Made by a program: the position numbers and the translations under genes. Of a stretch of 64,000 bases of DNA, positions 9,331 to 17,826 are shown piece after piece. Source of the stretch: Marinomonas mediterranea MMB-1 (GTDB lineage Bacteria; Pseudomonadota; Gammaproteobacteria; Pseudomonadales; Marinomonadaceae); the NCBI RefSeq assembly GCF_000192865.1, contig NC_015276.1:3720001-3784000 (forward strand), in the 5' to 3' direction. Below the pieces are notes generated by a model. The model was given only the letters and a program-made list of their open reading frames with translations, was not told the DNA's origin and ran no database searches. The first letter of the stretch is position 1. Every line of letters starts with the position of its first letter.

Positions 9331-10161
9331 TTACTTTAAGGCGCTTGCGTGATGTTCTAAATGATCATCAATAAACGACGCGATAAAATAATAACTATGG
9401 TCGTATCCCGGCTGGCGACGCAAAGTTAAAGGGTGATCCGCGGCAAGACAAGCCGCTTCTAATGCTTCTGGTTTCAATTGCTCAACCAGAAAATCATCTG
9501 CTTCCCCTTGATCCACCAGCAATGGCAGTTTTTCCTTCGCGTTCGCAACCAACAAAGAAGCATCCCATTCTTCCCAAGTCGCCTGATCTTCACCCAAATA
9601 GCCTTTAAAAGCCTTATGCCCCCACGGACACTGAGTTGGGTTTGAGATCGGAGCAAATGCGGAAACAGACTGATAACATCCTGGATTTTTCAGTGCGCAT
9701 ATTAATGCACCGTGTCCACCCATAGAATGTCCAGAAATTGAACGTTTTTGGGTGACAGGGAAATGCTCTTCAACTAAGTGAGGCAACTCCTGAACAACAT
9801 AATCATACATATGATAACTATGTCGATAAGGGTCCACTGTCGCATTCACATAGAATCCCGCTCCAGAGCCAAAATCATAACTATCATGCTCTTCTGGGTA
9901 ATCGGTACCGCGAGGACTGGTATCGGGACAGACAATGGCTAAGCCCAATTCGGCCGCTTTTTTAAATGCGCCGGCTTTTTGGATAAAGTTTTCATCCGTG
10001 CAAGTTAAGCCAGATAACCAATACACTACCGGAACCGCTTGGTTTTCAGCCTGAGGTGGCAAATAAATGGCAAAGGTCATGTCACCTTTTACAGACAAAC
10101 TCTCATGTTTGTATCGCTTTAACCAGCCGCCGAAGGTTTTAGTGCTGGATATGAGTTCCAT
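9331..10161 (-). CDS. fghA: S-formylglutathione hydrolase
   Basis: 276 aa esterase-D family enzyme that hydrolyses S-formylglutathione to formate and glutathione, the second step of glutathione-dependent formaldehyde detoxification. The triad can be seen as Ser146 in GHSMGG, Asp222/223 in QGEADDF and His255 in GYDHSYYF. The N-terminal half has the family stretch PVVYWLSGLTCTDENF. It lies 72 bases downstream of frmA on the same strand, the standard order for this pathway, so the pair is almost certainly an operon. The ribosome site is AAGGAG before ATG 10161. Confidence 0.96.
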   Translation of the reverse strand: MELISSTKTFGGWLKRYKHESLSVKGDMTFAIYLPPQAENQAVPVVYWLSGLTCTDENFIQKAGAFKKAAELGLAIVCPDTSPRGTDYPEEHDSYDFGSGAGFYVNATVDPYRHSYHMYDYVVQELPHLVEEHFPVTQKRSISGHSMGGHGALICALKNPGCYQSVSAFAPISNPTQCPWGHKAFKGYLGEDQATWEEWDASLLVANAKEKLPLLVDQGEADDFLVEQLKPEALEAACLAADHPLTLRRQPGYDHSYYFIASFIDDHLEHHASALK

Positions 10162-10233
10162 ATTGTTCTCCTTAGGATTCGCACCGCCATTCGTGGACGA
10201 TGCGCATCATTGAATTACGGTATAGGCTCACTC

Positions 10234-11349
10234 TTACTGATCAAACAGAATCACGGTACGAATACTCTTACCTTCATGCATAAGATCAAAAGCGTCGTTG
10301 ATTTTTTCCAGCGACATAGTATGAGTCACAAATGGATCGATTTCGATTTTGCCATTCATGTAGTCTTCCACATAACCTGGTAATTGGCTGCGCCCTTTTA
10401 CGCCACCAAAAGCAGAGCCTTTCCATACGCGGCCTGTTACCAATTGGAATGGGCGAGTAGAAATTTCTTGGCCCGCACCCGCAACACCGATAATGATGGA
10501 TTCACCCCACCCTTTATGGCAGCACTCAAGTGCTTGACGCATAATTTGTACGTTACCGATACATTCGAACGAGTAATCCACGCCGCCATCCGTCATGTCG
10601 ACGATTACCTGCTGAATTGGCGCATCAAAGTTCTTCGGATTAACACAATCGGTTGCGCCAAATTGAGTCGCCATTTCAAATTTAGATTCATTAATATCAA
10701 TGGCAATAATTTTCGAAGCACCCGCCATGCGCGCGCCTTGGATCACAGATAAACCAATGCCGCCCAGACCGAATACAGCAACCGTTGCGCCTTCTTCGAC
10801 TTTAGCCGTGTTCAATACCGCACCAATACCTGTGGTGATACCACAACCTAGTAGACACACTTTTTCCAACGGCGCATCGACGTGAATTTTCGCCAATGAA
10901 ATTTCAGGTACCACACTGTATTCAGAAAAAGTTGACGTGCCCATGTAATGGAAAATAGGCTCGCCATTAATACTAAAACGGCTAGTACCATCAGGCATTA
11001 AGCCTTTACCTTGAGTTTCACGAACCGCCTGACACAAGTTAGTTTTGCCAGATTTACAGAATTTACACTCGCCACACTCAGCCGTGTACAAAGGGATCAC
11101 GTGATCGCCCGGTTTTAGCGTGGTAACCCCTTCACCAACCGCTTCAACGACACCCGCGCCTTCGTGACCCAAGATAGCAGGGAAAATACCTTCTGGATCG
11201 TCACCTGATAGAGTAAAAGCGTCAGTGTGACAAACACCTGTTGCCACCATGCGAACAAGTACTTCGCCAGCTTGTGGGTCCTGAACATCCACTTCTTCAA
11301 TTTTTAACGGTTGGCCTGGTCCCCAAGCAACAGCTGCTTTACATTTCAT
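10234..11349 (-). CDS. frmA: S-(hydroxymethyl)glutathione dehydrogenase / class III alcohol dehydrogenase
   Basis: 371 aa zinc-dependent medium-chain dehydrogenase that oxidises S-hydroxymethylglutathione to S-formylglutathione with NAD. Catalytic zinc ligands are in GVCHTD, GHEGAG and LLGCGIT; the structural zinc site is the four-Cys lobe in CGECKFCKSGKTNLC. The Rossmann motif is FGLGGIGLS. The reading frame continues 11 codons further upstream to 11382, but ATG 11349 matches the family N-terminus (MKCKAAVAWGPGQPL) and has GGAG 8 bases upstream. It is first in the frmA-fghA operon and is divergent from a LysR gene, its likely regulator. Confidence 0.97.
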   Translation of the reverse strand: MKCKAAVAWGPGQPLKIEEVDVQDPQAGEVLVRMVATGVCHTDAFTLSGDDPEGIFPAILGHEGAGVVEAVGEGVTTLKPGDHVIPLYTAECGECKFCKSGKTNLCQAVRETQGKGLMPDGTSRFSINGEPIFHYMGTSTFSEYSVVPEISLAKIHVDAPLEKVCLLGCGITTGIGAVLNTAKVEEGATVAVFGLGGIGLSVIQGARMAGASKIIAIDINESKFEMATQFGATDCVNPKNFDAPIQQVIVDMTDGGVDYSFECIGNVQIMRQALECCHKGWGESIIIGVAGAGQEISTRPFQLVTGRVWKGSAFGGVKGRSQLPGYVEDYMNGKIEIDPFVTHTMSLEKINDAFDLMHEGKSIRTVILFDQ

Positions 11350-11440
11350 TGCGCACTCCAAAAATTGGTTTGAATTCGACATTTTCTACATTAAGTAAAA
11401 GGAGTTTAGTCGTAAATCATTGAGGCGATAATGTTCATTT

Positions 11441-11471
11441 TGGCAATTTATTATTGCCATATAGCAATAAT
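11441..11471. promoter_or_regulatory. overlapping palindromes, probable LysR-type operator
   Basis: Two interlocked inverted repeats lie in the divergent frmA/LysR gap. One is TGGCAA (11441-11446) with TTGCCA (11454-11459). The other is ATTATTGC (11450-11457) with GCAATAAT (11464-11471) around a 6-bp centre. The spacing and the T-N11-A form are typical of LysR-family binding sites. They lie about 70-100 bases upstream of each start codon. Binding by the adjacent regulator is inference. Confidence 0.6.
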
Positions 11472-11537
11472 GTTTTAAAAACCATACCAAATAGTTATAA
11501 TATAACATCTTATATTGAATCAATTGAGGCCACCATA

Positions 11538-12434
11538 ATGAAAAACTGGGAAGCAATGGAAGCCTTCGTAGAAGTGGTTCGACAGGGCAGCTTTTCAGCA
11601 GCGGCCATAAAACTAAGTGTCTCTGCTTCTCATATCAGTCGCTTAGTGACGCAACTGGAATCCGAACTGGGCAGCACACTCTTGTTTCGCACAACCCGAC
11701 GGATTCGCTTAAGTGAAGCGGGTGAGTTGTATTATCAACATTGCCGAGGCTTACCTGCCGCTCTCAGCAGTGCCGAAGAAGTCATTTCATCACTGAATCA
11801 AGCGCCGATTGGTTCCTTTAAAATGACCTGCGCAACGACCTTTGGTGAGCGATACATAGCACCAGTCATGAACGACTTTTTGACTACCCACCCCAAAATT
11901 GAGTTGGATCTACACCTTACCAACCGCGCCGTGGATCTGATCGAGGAAAATTACGATCTGGCCATTCGGATGGGGGCAATGAAAGACTCTAGTCTACTGT
12001 CTCGACGTCTTTGCGATCGTCAAGAATTCCTGTGTGCTTCGCGAGAATACATAGATCAATACGGTATGCCGCACACCTTATCTGAGCTCAATAAACATAA
12101 ATGTTTAATTGGCTCCAAGAACCATTGGCTATTTCAGCAAAATGGCCAACGTAAAGAAGTCAAAGTCAGCAGTCAGTGGCGCAGCAACTCTGGTCTAGCC
12201 TTACTAGACGCGGTCAAAAAGGGATTGGGAATTGCCCAATTACCCGATTATTACGTTCGAAAAGAATTCGATTCAGGTCGCCTCGTACCATTATTATCGC
12301 AATATCAATATCCCTACAGTGGCGTGTGGTTGGTCTATCCGAAATCACAAACGCCATCGCCCAAGTTAAAAGCAGTGTGTGATTTTCTGATTCACCGCTT
12401 TGAACATGATAAGATTCTCGACATATCGACCTAG
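11538..12434 (+). CDS. LysR-family transcriptional regulator
   Basis: 298 aa. The N-terminal winged helix-turn-helix starts NWEAMEAFVEVVRQGSFSAAA and includes VSASHISRLVTQLESELG, the usual LysR recognition region. Residues from about 90 form the periplasmic-binding-like effector domain. ATG 11538 is preferred over the upstream TTG at 11454 because it begins the family N-terminus and has GAGG upstream. The short CRGLPAALSSAEE linker and the LDLHLTNRAVDLIEENYDLAIRMG pattern place it near the AaeR/DmlR-like subgroup. Its divergent position makes frmA-fghA a likely target, sensing formaldehyde stress or a related signal. Confidence 0.88.
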   Translation: MKNWEAMEAFVEVVRQGSFSAAAIKLSVSASHISRLVTQLESELGSTLLFRTTRRIRLSEAGELYYQHCRGLPAALSSAEEVISSLNQAPIGSFKMTCATTFGERYIAPVMNDFLTTHPKIELDLHLTNRAVDLIEENYDLAIRMGAMKDSSLLSRRLCDRQEFLCASREYIDQYGMPHTLSELNKHKCLIGSKNHWLFQQNGQRKEVKVSSQWRSNSGLALLDAVKKGLGIAQLPDYYVRKEFDSGRLVPLLSQYQYPYSGVWLVYPKSQTPSPKLKAVCDFLIHRFEHDKILDIST

Positions 12435-12447
12435 TGAGACGATTAAG

Positions 12448-12705
12448 ATGTTTGAAAAAGAAGATTTAGTACAGGTAGCTCGCCAAACAATGCCGTTTGG
12501 CAAATATCAAGGTCAGTTGCTGATAGACTTACCCGAGCCTTACTTACTGTGGTTTTCTCATGAAGGCTGGCCTGAAGGCAATCTAGGTCGATGGCTCCAG
12601 CTAACACTTGAAATCAAAGTAAACGGGCTAGAAAACCTCGTCGAGCCATTGAAAGCACCCAAAGAGCCCACTCGCTCTAAAGCGCAGATCAGTATCAAGT
12701 TTTAA
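12448..12705 (+). CDS. DUF3820 family protein
   Basis: 85 aa small soluble protein with the family core MPFGKYQGQLLIDLPEPYLLWF and then EGNLGRWLQLTLEIKVNGLE, which matches DUF3820 (putative quorum-sensing-regulated virulence factor family). No enzymatic residues are evident and the biochemical role is unknown. ATG 12448 is used; a longer frame from 12400 would overlap the LysR gene and lacks a better ribosome site. It lies 13 bases after the LysR stop and is probably co-transcribed with it. Confidence 0.75.
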   Translation: MFEKEDLVQVARQTMPFGKYQGQLLIDLPEPYLLWFSHEGWPEGNLGRWLQLTLEIKVNGLENLVEPLKAPKEPTRSKAQISIKF

Positions 12706-12821
12706 CGATGAGATATCGCAATACTGCAATACAGTCCTCCTTTTAATGATGATCATCTGTATCGGGACAAAGTATTGCCTTCGCTCTACACTAATAGAAA
12801 ATGGCAAACAAGGCGTGTGAT

Positions 12822-13535
12822 ATGAAAACGATTGGAATATTAGGTGGCATGAGTTGGGAGTCCACCAGCTTATATTACAAGATCATCAATGAAGACACTA
12901 AGAAAGCGCTGGGCGGTTTAAATTCAGCCAAAATACTCCTAAGCAGTGTCAACTTCGCTGAAATCGCGGCGCTTCAGCACGCAGACAACTGGCCAATGCT
13001 CGGCGAGGTATTATCAAGCGAAGCGCAAAGACTCGAACAAGCAGGCGCCAATTTCCTCGTCATTGCCACCAATACCATGCATAAACTGGTGCCTGAGATA
13101 CAAGCAAAATGCCAGCTTCCCATTCTACATATTGCGGATAAAACCGCTGAATTGATTGTCGAATCAGGCTATAAGAAAGTCGCATTTTTAGGCACACGTT
13201 TTTCGATGGAAAGTGAGTTTTATGTCAAACGCCTGTCGGCAAACTATGGCTTAGAGGTTCTCATACCAAATGAACAAGACAGAGAAATAATCCACAACGT
13301 GATTTATAAGGAGCTTTGTCAGGGAAAAATCAGCGCCTCGTCAAAAAAACATTATCTCCAAATTATTGAAAAGCTTCGGTCTGAAGGTGCAGAATGCGTC
13401 ATCGCTGGCTGCACAGAAATCACTCTACTCATCAAACAACAAGATCTCGCAATACCTTTGTTTGACACAACCCAAATACATGCAAGTGCGGCTGCCGTAA
13501 ATGCGCTCGTTGACGAGCTAAATAATACGCCCTAG
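12822..13535 (+). CDS. ygeA: aspartate/glutamate racemase, YgeA-type
   Basis: 237 aa PLP-independent racemase, similar along its length to E. coli YgeA, which interconverts L- and D-aspartate/glutamate. The N-terminus is KTIGILGGMSWEST. One active-site position is Thr83 (ATNTMHK) instead of Cys, and the other is Cys197 (AGCTEI). This Thr/Cys pair is the one described for the L-specific E. coli enzyme, so loss of one Cys does not imply a dead gene. ATG 12822 is preceded by CAAGGCG; the frame is open from ATG 12801, but that start has no ribosome site. It is a single gene. Confidence 0.87.
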   Translation: MKTIGILGGMSWESTSLYYKIINEDTKKALGGLNSAKILLSSVNFAEIAALQHADNWPMLGEVLSSEAQRLEQAGANFLVIATNTMHKLVPEIQAKCQLPILHIADKTAELIVESGYKKVAFLGTRFSMESEFYVKRLSANYGLEVLIPNEQDREIIHNVIYKELCQGKISASSKKHYLQIIEKLRSEGAECVIAGCTEITLLIKQQDLAIPLFDTTQIHASAAAVNALVDELNNTP

Positions 13536-13565
13536 ATAGTGCGCTCATAATAAATATTTATTTGT

Positions 13566-13631
13566 CTCGACTTCGTAATATATATCATTAAAAATAGAAA
13601 TATCAGAATGAGACCTATATACGAAGTCGAG
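13566..13631. repeat. long-spaced 12-bp inverted repeat
   Basis: CTCGACTTCGTA (13566-13577) and TACGAAGTCGAG (13620-13631) are perfect reverse complements with a 42-nt AT-rich spacer; pairing can continue into TATA tracts with one bulge. It starts 30 bases after the racemase stop. No T-run follows, so it is an atypical terminator. Confidence 0.6.
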
Positions 13632-13690
13632 AGCGAATCAATAACCAATCTATTTTTAGCACGGTAATAGAGCGCTTAGTCGTTGTGTAA

Positions 13691-13727
13691 AGATCTCGAA
13701 TTATAACGATGGCTTTCGAGAGATCTA
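13691..13727 (+). promoter_or_regulatory. hairpin covering the ribosome site of the following chemoreceptor
   Basis: AGATCTCGAA (13691-13700) can pair with TTCGAG-AGATCT (13715-13726) with a small bulge. The right arm contains the only Shine-Dalgarno-like bases (CGAGAGA) before ATG 13731. If it forms, translation would be lowered. The fold is inferred by eye. Confidence 0.4.
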
Positions 13728-13730
13728 TCT

Positions 13731-15698
13731 ATGAAAATTAAGAGCAAGCTGCTCATAGCATTTTCGGTCGCGACACTACTCCCCGTCGCCCTAGTAACCA
13801 TAATCACCGCAGTACTGTCTTCCAATCAAGCTTTAGAAGACTTTTCTGAAAACAGTAACCAAACACTCGCCGCTGTCGAAAAGTCATTTGATCAATTTAT
13901 TGACGACATACGACATGTGGTCGGCTACCTCTCTGAAAGCGATAACGTTACCGCCGCGAATGCCGCACCACTTACAACCTACTATGAAACATCCGGCAAG
14001 GCACCCAGCGCTGTGTCACAAAAAGTAGGTGGACGAGAAGCCGCTCTTTTCAATATGTTTGAGGATCTAGGCAAGAACAACCCAAACTATGTTTACGTCT
14101 ATATGGGGGACAAAGACGGCGGTTACATGGAATGGCCGGGCACTTACGGGTACAGCGAGTGGCACCCTAAAAATGAACCTTGGTATGATATAGCGGTTAA
14201 AAACGCAGGCAAAACCGTTTTAAGAGAAGCTTATTACTGGGAGCCTGATGATGCAGTCTATGTATCCGCGGTTCGATCGTATAATAAAGGTAATCAGCTA
14301 GGCGGTGTCGTTGCGATCGATTTCTCGATAAAAACCCTGACGGAAATGGCTCGACAAACCAAACTAGGTAAAGAAGGCAGCCTAATGGTAATTGAGGACG
14401 GTGGGACCATTCTGGTCGACGCGCTGCATCCTGAAAATAACTTTAAAGCGGTCAACAGCCTTAGCGGTGAGGCGTATCAAAAAATAGCAAATACCTCATC
14501 TGGCCTAGTCCGTTTCTCACTCGAAGGAAAAGACTATGCGGCGAACGTCTACACCTCCCCCACTCTAAAATGGAAATTTGTTGGATTGGTTCCAACATCA
14601 GAAATTTATGCCGGCTCAATCGAACTCATTAAGACAACGATTTTAGTCAGTAGTGTTTTGTTGATCGCGTTTATCCTACTTAGCTTCTTTATTGCCAAAC
14701 GCTTGATTACTCCAATCGAATCTGTCTCTGGACACCTGCGAGTCATCGCCGAAGGTGAAGGCGATTTAACTGCTAAAATTGACACCGATTCAAATGATGA
14801 AACCGGTGTGCTCTCAAACTGGTTTAACCAATTTATCGAAGCAACACGCAAACTCATTCAAGACATTAAACACTCTAGTATCGAAATTGACGACACGGCG
14901 GCGAAAACCGCAGAGAAAGCGCACGATGTCGCGCGCTCAACCGGCGATCAACTGCAATCTATTGAACTGATTTCGGCAGCGGGTCAGCAAATGGTGCTTG
15001 CGGCGAACGAAGCGGCCGAGAACTGCGTTCACACCGCTAAATTCTCCGAGCAAGGGCTGGAAACAACCGTTGCGGGTAAGAAGCTTATCCAAACTAATGC
15101 CGACGGCGTTACGCGTCTTGGAAGTCGACTGGAGGAATCGAATAGAATCATTTCGGATTTGGAGAAAGAGACCGGTAACATCAATCAAATTCTATCGACG
15201 ATTCAAGACATCGCAGAACAAACAAACTTACTTGCCTTAAACGCAGCAATCGAAGCCGCGCGAGCTGGAGAGCAAGGTCGAGGATTTGCAGTCGTTGCAG
15301 ATGAAGTTCGTAGCTTGGCACAACGAACTCAAGAATCAACGGAGCAGATCGGTGGCATACTGACACAGCTATCCAGCAAAACCAGTCAGGCCTCACGTTC
15401 TATGATCGAAAGCCTCAACGAATCCGAAAACGCAACAGGGCTTTCAATGGAAGCACTTAACGCATTTAATAAAATCGAAGAGGTTGTGAAGCAAATGAAA
15501 GACATGACCATGCAAACAGCGGCCTCGGCTGAAGAGCAACGAGCCGTTACGGAAGATGTGAATGCGAACATCACAAACATCAGTGATTCCGCACACCATA
15601 TCTCCTCCATTTCTGACGAAGTAGCGACACTTTGTAAACAACAGGATTCCTTGAGCAAACACCTTTTCGCTATGGTGACTCGTTTCAAGACAGAATAA
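13731..15698 (+). CDS. methyl-accepting chemotaxis protein, double-Cache sensor
   Basis: 655 aa. TM1 is at residues 7-29, then a large periplasmic dCache_1 domain of about 260 residues containing YVYVYMGDKDGGYMEWPG, WYDIAVKNAGKTVL and VAIDFSIKTL. TM2 is near residues 298-320, then HAMP, then the signalling domain with IAEQTNLLALNAAIEAARAG at the hairpin tip. dCache_1 receptors often bind amino acids or other small polar ligands; the ligand is not deducible. The signalling domain ends without a CheR-docking pentapeptide. ATG 13731 is the only reasonable start. It is a single gene. Confidence 0.94.
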   Translation: MKIKSKLLIAFSVATLLPVALVTIITAVLSSNQALEDFSENSNQTLAAVEKSFDQFIDDIRHVVGYLSESDNVTAANAAPLTTYYETSGKAPSAVSQKVGGREAALFNMFEDLGKNNPNYVYVYMGDKDGGYMEWPGTYGYSEWHPKNEPWYDIAVKNAGKTVLREAYYWEPDDAVYVSAVRSYNKGNQLGGVVAIDFSIKTLTEMARQTKLGKEGSLMVIEDGGTILVDALHPENNFKAVNSLSGEAYQKIANTSSGLVRFSLEGKDYAANVYTSPTLKWKFVGLVPTSEIYAGSIELIKTTILVSSVLLIAFILLSFFIAKRLITPIESVSGHLRVIAEGEGDLTAKIDTDSNDETGVLSNWFNQFIEATRKLIQDIKHSSIEIDDTAAKTAEKAHDVARSTGDQLQSIELISAAGQQMVLAANEAAENCVHTAKFSEQGLETTVAGKKLIQTNADGVTRLGSRLEESNRIISDLEKETGNINQILSTIQDIAEQTNLLALNAAIEAARAGEQGRGFAVVADEVRSLAQRTQESTEQIGGILTQLSSKTSQASRSMIESLNESENATGLSMEALNAFNKIEEVVKQMKDMTMQTAASAEEQRAVTEDVNANITNISDSAHHISSISDEVATLCKQQDSLSKHLFAMVTRFKTE

Positions 15699-15703
15699 AA
15701 AAG

Positions 15704-15732
15704 GCTAAAAAAAGGGAGCGAAAACGCTCCCT
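15704..15732 (-). terminator. fumC terminator
   Basis: AGGGAGCG / CGCTCCCT around an AAAA loop (15713-15732). Read on the minus strand it is followed by TTTTTTT, a textbook intrinsic terminator for fumC. On the plus strand it may also stop the chemoreceptor transcript less efficiently. Confidence 0.88.
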
Positions 15733-15820
15733 ATGCCCTGTTCGAGTCTAATTGATGCCAGTCACTAGATTCGGATGATTGAAGGGCAGAACTTATGACG
15801 AAAGATGACCAAGAGCGTGT

Positions 15821-17212
15821 CTATAACCCGCCTTCAGTCAATGCCTTTGGATCAAGCAGCCTCGTTAGCTCTTCACGACTCAGGTCAGTCTCCTGCTCTG
15901 CAACGTCAATGATCGCTCGACCCTCTCGGTAAGCCAGCTTGGCTATCTCGGCAGCTTTTAGGTAACCAATGATGGGGTTTAATGCCGTCACAAGAATTGG
16001 ATTCTTATCCAATGCTTCGTTCAGCTTATCTTGATTCACTTCTAACGTGTCGATCGCTTTTTCAGCCAATAAGACGGCGCTGTTTGAAAGCAACTCAATA
16101 CTGAACAATAAATTAGCGGCGATAACAGGCAACATCACATTTAATTCAAAGTTTCCAGACTGCCCGCCAATCGTGATCGTCGTATCATTCCCGATGACTT
16201 GCGCTGCGACCATGGCTGTCGCTTCAGGAATAACTGGGTTTACTTTACCCGGCATAATAGAGGAGCCAGGCTGGAGTGCTTCTAATGTAATTTCACCTAA
16301 CCCAGCAAGTGGACCCGAGTTCATCCAACGCAAGTCGTTTGCAATTTTCATAAAAGTAACTGCAATGGTTTTTAATACTCCAGACACCGCTACTACGGTA
16401 TCTTGGGAGCCAATGAGCGCAAAGAAATCATCCGCTGGGACAAAGTCAACATTGGTAAGATTACCCAATTCTTTTGCGATGAGCGTAGCGAATTCAGGAT
16501 GAGCATTTATGCCAGTCCCAACCGCCGTTCCACCTTGAGCTAAACGCAGTAGTTTTGATTTTACAGCGGTTAGATTGTCGATGTTATCTTGTATCTGCGA
16601 CGCCCATGCATTAAATGTCTGATCAAACCGAACGGGCATCGCATCCATCAAATGCGTACGGCCTGTTTTCGTAACCCCTTTTAGCGCCGTCGCCTTTGCT
16701 GAAATTCGAGCTTTTAAGTGCTGTAGCGCAGGCAATAACACATCAGAAATTTCAATCGCTGCACTTACATGAATGGCACTAGGAATGATGTCATTACTAC
16801 TCTGCCCAAAATTGACGTGATCATTAGGGTTCACATTATCGGTGGCGTGCTTTGTTGCCAGCGTTGCAATGACTTCATTGGCATTCATGTTAGAACTGGT
16901 GCCCGAGCCCGTTTGAAAAATATCAACGGGGAAATGCTGCATAATATCATTCTGTTCGAGAAGTTCATTACACGCAGACTCAATCGAACCAGCAACGTCT
17001 TTCGACACACAATCCAATTTAAAATTGGTGCGTGCAGCCGCCAATTTTATCAGTACAAGCGCTCGGATAAACGCTTCTGGCATTGGTTTCCCACTGATCG
17101 GAAAATTGTTAATTGCACGTTGAGTTTGAGCGCCATACAGCGCATTTTCGGGTACTTGAAGTTCCCCCATACTGTCTTTTTCTATGCGTACATTCACGTT
17201 TATATCACTCAT
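15821..17212 (-). CDS. fumC: class II fumarate hydratase
   Basis: 463 aa iron-independent, oxidation-resistant fumarase (fumarate + water to malate) of the citric acid cycle. The fumarase/aspartase signature GSSIMPGKVNPVIPE is present, together with TGSGTSSNMNANEV, QSSNDIIPSA and TGRTHLMDAMPV. It lies downstream of a FagA-like gene with Fur boxes, the arrangement known in Pseudomonas, where fumC is raised under iron limitation to replace the Fe-S fumarase. No clear Shine-Dalgarno precedes ATG 17212. Instead the leader is a run of degenerate AAAAGTACT repeats and a strong hairpin, so expression may be controlled in the transcript. Confidence 0.96.
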   Translation of the reverse strand: MSDINVNVRIEKDSMGELQVPENALYGAQTQRAINNFPISGKPMPEAFIRALVLIKLAAARTNFKLDCVSKDVAGSIESACNELLEQNDIMQHFPVDIFQTGSGTSSNMNANEVIATLATKHATDNVNPNDHVNFGQSSNDIIPSAIHVSAAIEISDVLLPALQHLKARISAKATALKGVTKTGRTHLMDAMPVRFDQTFNAWASQIQDNIDNLTAVKSKLLRLAQGGTAVGTGINAHPEFATLIAKELGNLTNVDFVPADDFFALIGSQDTVVAVSGVLKTIAVTFMKIANDLRWMNSGPLAGLGEITLEALQPGSSIMPGKVNPVIPEATAMVAAQVIGNDTTITIGGQSGNFELNVMLPVIAANLLFSIELLSNSAVLLAEKAIDTLEVNQDKLNEALDKNPILVTALNPIIGYLKAAEIAKLAYREGRAIIDVAEQETDLSREELTRLLDPKALTEGGL

Positions 17213-17310
17213 TTTTAGGTACTTTTTCTAAAACACTTTTTTACTCAGTACTTTTCTTTTAAGTACATTTTGTCAGTACTTTTTATCAGCACTTTTTTGC
17301 AAGTGCTTTG
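17213..17310 (-). repeat. degenerate AAAAGTACT tandem repeats in the fumC leader
   Basis: Reading the minus strand, roughly six copies of a 13-17 base unit occur in a row: AAAAAAGTGCTGAT, AAAAAGTACTGAC, AAAATGTACTTAA, AAAAGTACTGAGT, AAAAAAGTGTTTTAG, AAAAAGTACC. They fill the space directly in front of the fumC start codon, where a Shine-Dalgarno would be expected. Confidence 0.65.
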
Positions 17311-17313
17311 AAT

Positions 17314-17357
17314 ACTCTTTCTTCCACACGGGGTCCCGAGGGAACCCTAGAAAGAGT
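17314..17357 (-). promoter_or_regulatory. strong intercistronic hairpin between fagA and fumC
   Basis: Outer stem ACTCTTTCT (17314-17322) / AGAAAGAGT (17349-17357), with an inner GC-rich stem GGGGTCCC / GGGAACCC near 17330-17347. It begins shortly after the FagA-like stop. The following minus-strand sequence is not a clean T-run, so a processing, stabilising or attenuating role is as likely as termination. Confidence 0.6.
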
Positions 17358-17384
17358 AAGCTCTCGCCTCTGACGGATAGATTG

Positions 17385-17732
17385 CTATTGCGTTAAGTAA
17401 CGACGACTTAGCGTGCGTAAGGCTTGCTCTAATTGGAAATAGTCTGTCGCGTCCTGCTCAGTGATAATTAAGCGGTTTAGCTTTTGAAGAGGTCGATAGA
17501 TATGATCAAGACACATTGATCTCCAGTGATACGCGACGTTTGTATCACAGATGGTTTCTAGCAATACATCGAACACGCGACGATACAAAGTATTTGCATC
17601 CGATACGTTTAGTCGTTCCGCGTAACGCTCGCAGGTTTTTAAGTAATGCTCTAGCACCTGAGGAGAATCCTCGCAGTGCCCTCGTTTAATAACTTGCTCA
17701 AGTACTGAAAAAGGAACAATAAAATGACTCAT
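17385..17732 (-). CDS. FagA-like small protein (Fur-associated gene)
   Basis: 115 aa soluble protein with no signal peptide or membrane segment. It has three Cys in the first half and a characteristic CLDHIYRPLQKLNRL stretch. I assign it as FagA-like mainly from context: in Pseudomonas the Fur-regulated operon begins fagA-fumC, and here the gene sits directly upstream of fumC behind a near-perfect Fur box. The function of FagA is not established. ATG 17732 is chosen because GAGAGG precedes it; the in-frame extension to 17771 runs through the Fur box and is not translated in my view. Confidence 0.6.
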   Translation of the reverse strand: MSHFIVPFSVLEQVIKRGHCEDSPQVLEHYLKTCERYAERLNVSDANTLYRRVFDVLLETICDTNVAYHWRSMCLDHIYRPLQKLNRLIITEQDATDYFQLEQALRTLSRRYLTQ

Positions 17733-17755
17733 AGCTAACCTCTCAAGGATGCAAA

Positions 17756-17770
17756 TGATAATAATTATCA
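17756..17770 (-). promoter_or_regulatory. Fur box (7-1-7)
   Basis: TGATAATAATTATCA is a perfect TGATAAT-N-ATTATCA palindrome, the core Fur site. It lies 24 bases upstream of the FagA-like ATG, so Fur-Fe2+ would block transcription of fagA-fumC when iron is sufficient. Confidence 0.88.
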
Positions 17771-17826
17771 TATTGAGTCAGGATACGTACTCTGTCAAGA
17801 ACGAAGTAAGAATTATTTATTTTTTA

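Noticed and set aside
16047..16502. 151-aa plus-strand ORF within fumC
   Set aside because: Antisense shadow of the well-supported fumC gene.
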